Below, piece after piece: positions 7,649-8,091 of a DNA stretch of 8,091 nt. The first letter of the stretch is position 1, and every line of letters starts with the position of its first letter. Location of the stretch: assembly GCA_023415525.1 (NCBI GenBank), contig JAEZKI010000218.1, forward strand, positions 1 to 8,091, in the 5' to 3' direction. This DNA is from Bacillota bacterium. Lineage in GTDB: Bacteria > Bacillota > Clostridia > Lachnospirales > Cellulosilyticaceae. A model generated the notes under the pieces. That model made no database searches, was not told the DNA's origin, and was given only the letters and a program-made list of their open reading frames with translations. The position numbers and the translations under genes are program-made.

Positions 7649-7732
7649 ACAATTTAAATTTACGTTCACCACATCATATGACAAACTCTTACAAAAAGTT
7701 CGTTTACTCCTTCCCCATTTTTCCTCTTTTAG

Positions 7733-7762
7733 TTGCACTTATATCCTTCCCTGAATACTAAT
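7733..7762 (+). promoter_or_regulatory. Weak candidate promoter of the divergent dehydrogenase gene
   Basis: TTGCAC (7733-7738) is a fair -35 box. With 18-bp spacing it faces ACTAAT (7757-7762), only four of six matches to a -10 box. It would overlap the minus-strand promoter back to back, its -35 sharing a base with the opposite -10. No better plus-strand pair was seen between 7637 and 7795, but the call is weak. Confidence 0.25.
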
Positions 7763-7767
7763 GTAAA
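7738..7767 (-). promoter_or_regulatory. Predicted SigA-type promoter of the minus-strand glycan operon
   Basis: On the minus strand TTTACA (7762-7767) and TATAAG (7738-7743) are separated by 18 bp; each matches the SigA consensus (TTGACA, TATAAT) at five of six positions. Transcription would begin near 7731, leaving a leader of about 95 bases before the aminotransferase ATG. The -35 box lies in the spacer of the 8-bp inverted repeat at 7752-7783. This is a motif-based prediction only. Confidence 0.5.
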
Positions 7768-7783
7768 GAACAATAAGTATTCA
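7752..7783. promoter_or_regulatory. 8-bp inverted repeat between divergent genes, candidate operator
   Basis: TGAATACT (7752-7759) and AGTATTCA (7776-7783) are perfect reverse complements separated by 16 bp, with half-site centres 24 bp apart. The spacer contains the minus-strand -35 box (7762-7767), and the left arm falls just before the weak plus-strand -10. No T-run follows either arm, so it does not look like a terminator. A dimeric regulator binding here could control both directions; this is inference from position and symmetry. Confidence 0.45.
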
Positions 7784-7795
7784 TCTTATGCTATT

Positions 7796-7802
7796 AAAGG
7801 AG
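7796..7802 (+). promoter_or_regulatory. Ribosome binding site of the dehydrogenase gene
   Basis: AAAGGAG lies 12 bases before the ATG at 7815, longer than the usual 5-9. A TTG at 7803 is in frame but touches the site and so is a poor start. No other in-frame ATG occurs at a better distance, so 7815 is kept as the start. Confidence 0.6.
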
Positions 7803-7814
7803 TTGTCAAAAAAT

Positions 7815-8091
7815 ATGTCTTTGTATGAAGATTTACTTGAGCAGAAAGTAACCTTATCTGTGACTGGTTTAGGATATGTAGGTTTAGTATTATCCTTAGC
7901 CTTTGCCAAAAAAGTTAAGGTAGTAGGTTTTGATACCAATGCTCCTAAGGTATCACATTATTTAAAAGGCATCGATCCTACTCAAGAAGTGGGTTCAGAT
8001 GCCCTCAAACAAACGACTATGCTTTTTAGTACGGATGAAAAAGTCTTAAAAACGGCCCATTTTCATATCATCGCTGTCCCCACTCCTGTTA
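7815..8091 (+). CDS. UDP-sugar 6-dehydrogenase (UDP-GlcNAc/GalNAc dehydrogenase-like), N-terminal part
   Basis: Only the first 92 codons of this UDP-glucose/GDP-mannose dehydrogenase family gene are present; family members usually have about 400-440 residues, so most of it, including the catalytic Cys domain, lies to the right. Visible are the Rossmann dinucleotide loop GLGYVG (18-23), the acidic Asp40 at the end of the second strand (VVGFDTN), which favours NAD, and HIIAVPTPV (84-92). The segment GIDPTQEVG (52-60) resembles the G-x-D-x-T-x-EV stretch of UDP-N-acetylhexosamine dehydrogenases (TviB/WbpA/WbpO type) more than plain UDP-glucose dehydrogenases. Val25 stands where many relatives have Pro after GYVGL. 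The likely product is a UDP-linked (N-acetyl)hexuronic acid. It is transcribed divergently from the glycan operon across a 178-bp gap that may carry shared control. The family is firm; the exact substrate is an inference from a short segment. Confidence 0.85.
   Translation, partial: MSLYEDLLEQKVTLSVTGLGYVGLVLSLAFAKKVKVVGFDTNAPKVSHYLKGIDPTQEVGSDALKQTTMLFSTDEKVLKTAHFHIIAVPTPV

Noticed and set aside
7651..7660. Palindrome AATTTAAATT in the aminotransferase leader
   Set aside because: A 10-bp A/T-only palindrome is easily expected by chance in AT-rich leader DNA, and it does not match a promoter or known operator.
7701..7712. Ribosome-binding-site-like AAGGAG in the minus-strand leader
   Set aside because: The only nearby start-like codon (TTG) is followed at once by a stop, so no leader peptide is supported.
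7637..7738. N-terminal extension of the aminotransferase from a GTG at 7738
   Set aside because: The GTG has no ribosome binding site and lies within the predicted -10 box. The extra 34 residues do not resemble the family, while the ATG at 7636 has a good ribosome binding site and gives the normal length.
7789..7797. Possible extended -10 (TGCTATTAA) for the dehydrogenase gene
   Set aside because: Transcription would start at or beyond the ribosome binding site at 7796-7802, leaving the mRNA without it.

Overview
The window looks like the middle of a surface-glycan (polysaccharide or glycoprotein-glycan) gene cluster from a low-GC Gram-positive bacterium, most likely a member of the Clostridia. 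Evidence for this is the AT-rich sequence, Lys/Glu/Ile-rich proteins, strong purine-rich ribosome binding sites before nearly every gene, and almost gap-free gene packing. The genus cannot be named from the sequence alone.

Layout. Six genes on the minus strand occupy 1-7636 and read right to left as one probable operon: a DegT/DnrJ/EryC1-family sugar aminotransferase (6491-7636); a GT2-like/GT-B fusion glycosyltransferase (4618-6498, 8-bp overlap with the aminotransferase gene); a single-module GT-B glycosyltransferase (3605-4612, 5-bp gap); a double glycosyltransferase with a GT4 half and a second GT-B half (1364-3583, 21-bp gap); rfbA/rmlA, glucose-1-phosphate thymidylyltransferase (472-1344, 19-bp gap); and rfbC/rmlC, dTDP-4-dehydrorhamnose 3,5-epimerase (1-471, directly abutting rfbA and cut by the left edge). 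A nucleotide-sugar dehydrogenase gene runs the other way from 7815 and is cut by the right edge.

The only real intergenic region (7637-7814) separates the two transcription units. It holds a good SigA-type promoter candidate for the minus-strand operon, a weak one for the plus-strand gene, and an 8-bp perfect inverted repeat whose spacer contains the minus-strand -35 box. The repeat is a candidate operator for both directions.

How the genes fit together. RfbA and RfbC provide two steps towards dTDP-L-rhamnose or a related dTDP-6-deoxy-L-sugar; the 4,6-dehydratase (rmlB) and reductase (rmlD) are not in the window and may lie to the left. The dehydrogenase probably makes a UDP-(N-acetyl)hexuronic acid, and the aminotransferase makes an amino sugar. 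Three cytoplasmic glycosyltransferase polypeptides with five recognisable glycosyltransferase-like domains would assemble these sugars. No flippase, polymerase, ABC exporter or acceptor protein is visible, so the final product (capsule/cell-wall polysaccharide, S-layer or flagellin glycan, or spore-surface glycan) is undecided.

The most unusual feature is that all three glycosyltransferases share one related GT-B module with an aromatic-x-x-Asp-Asp-x-x-Phe signature, placed alone or behind two different N-terminal partners. This looks like local duplication and domain shuffling. I found no mobile element, CRISPR array, RNA gene or clear terminator.
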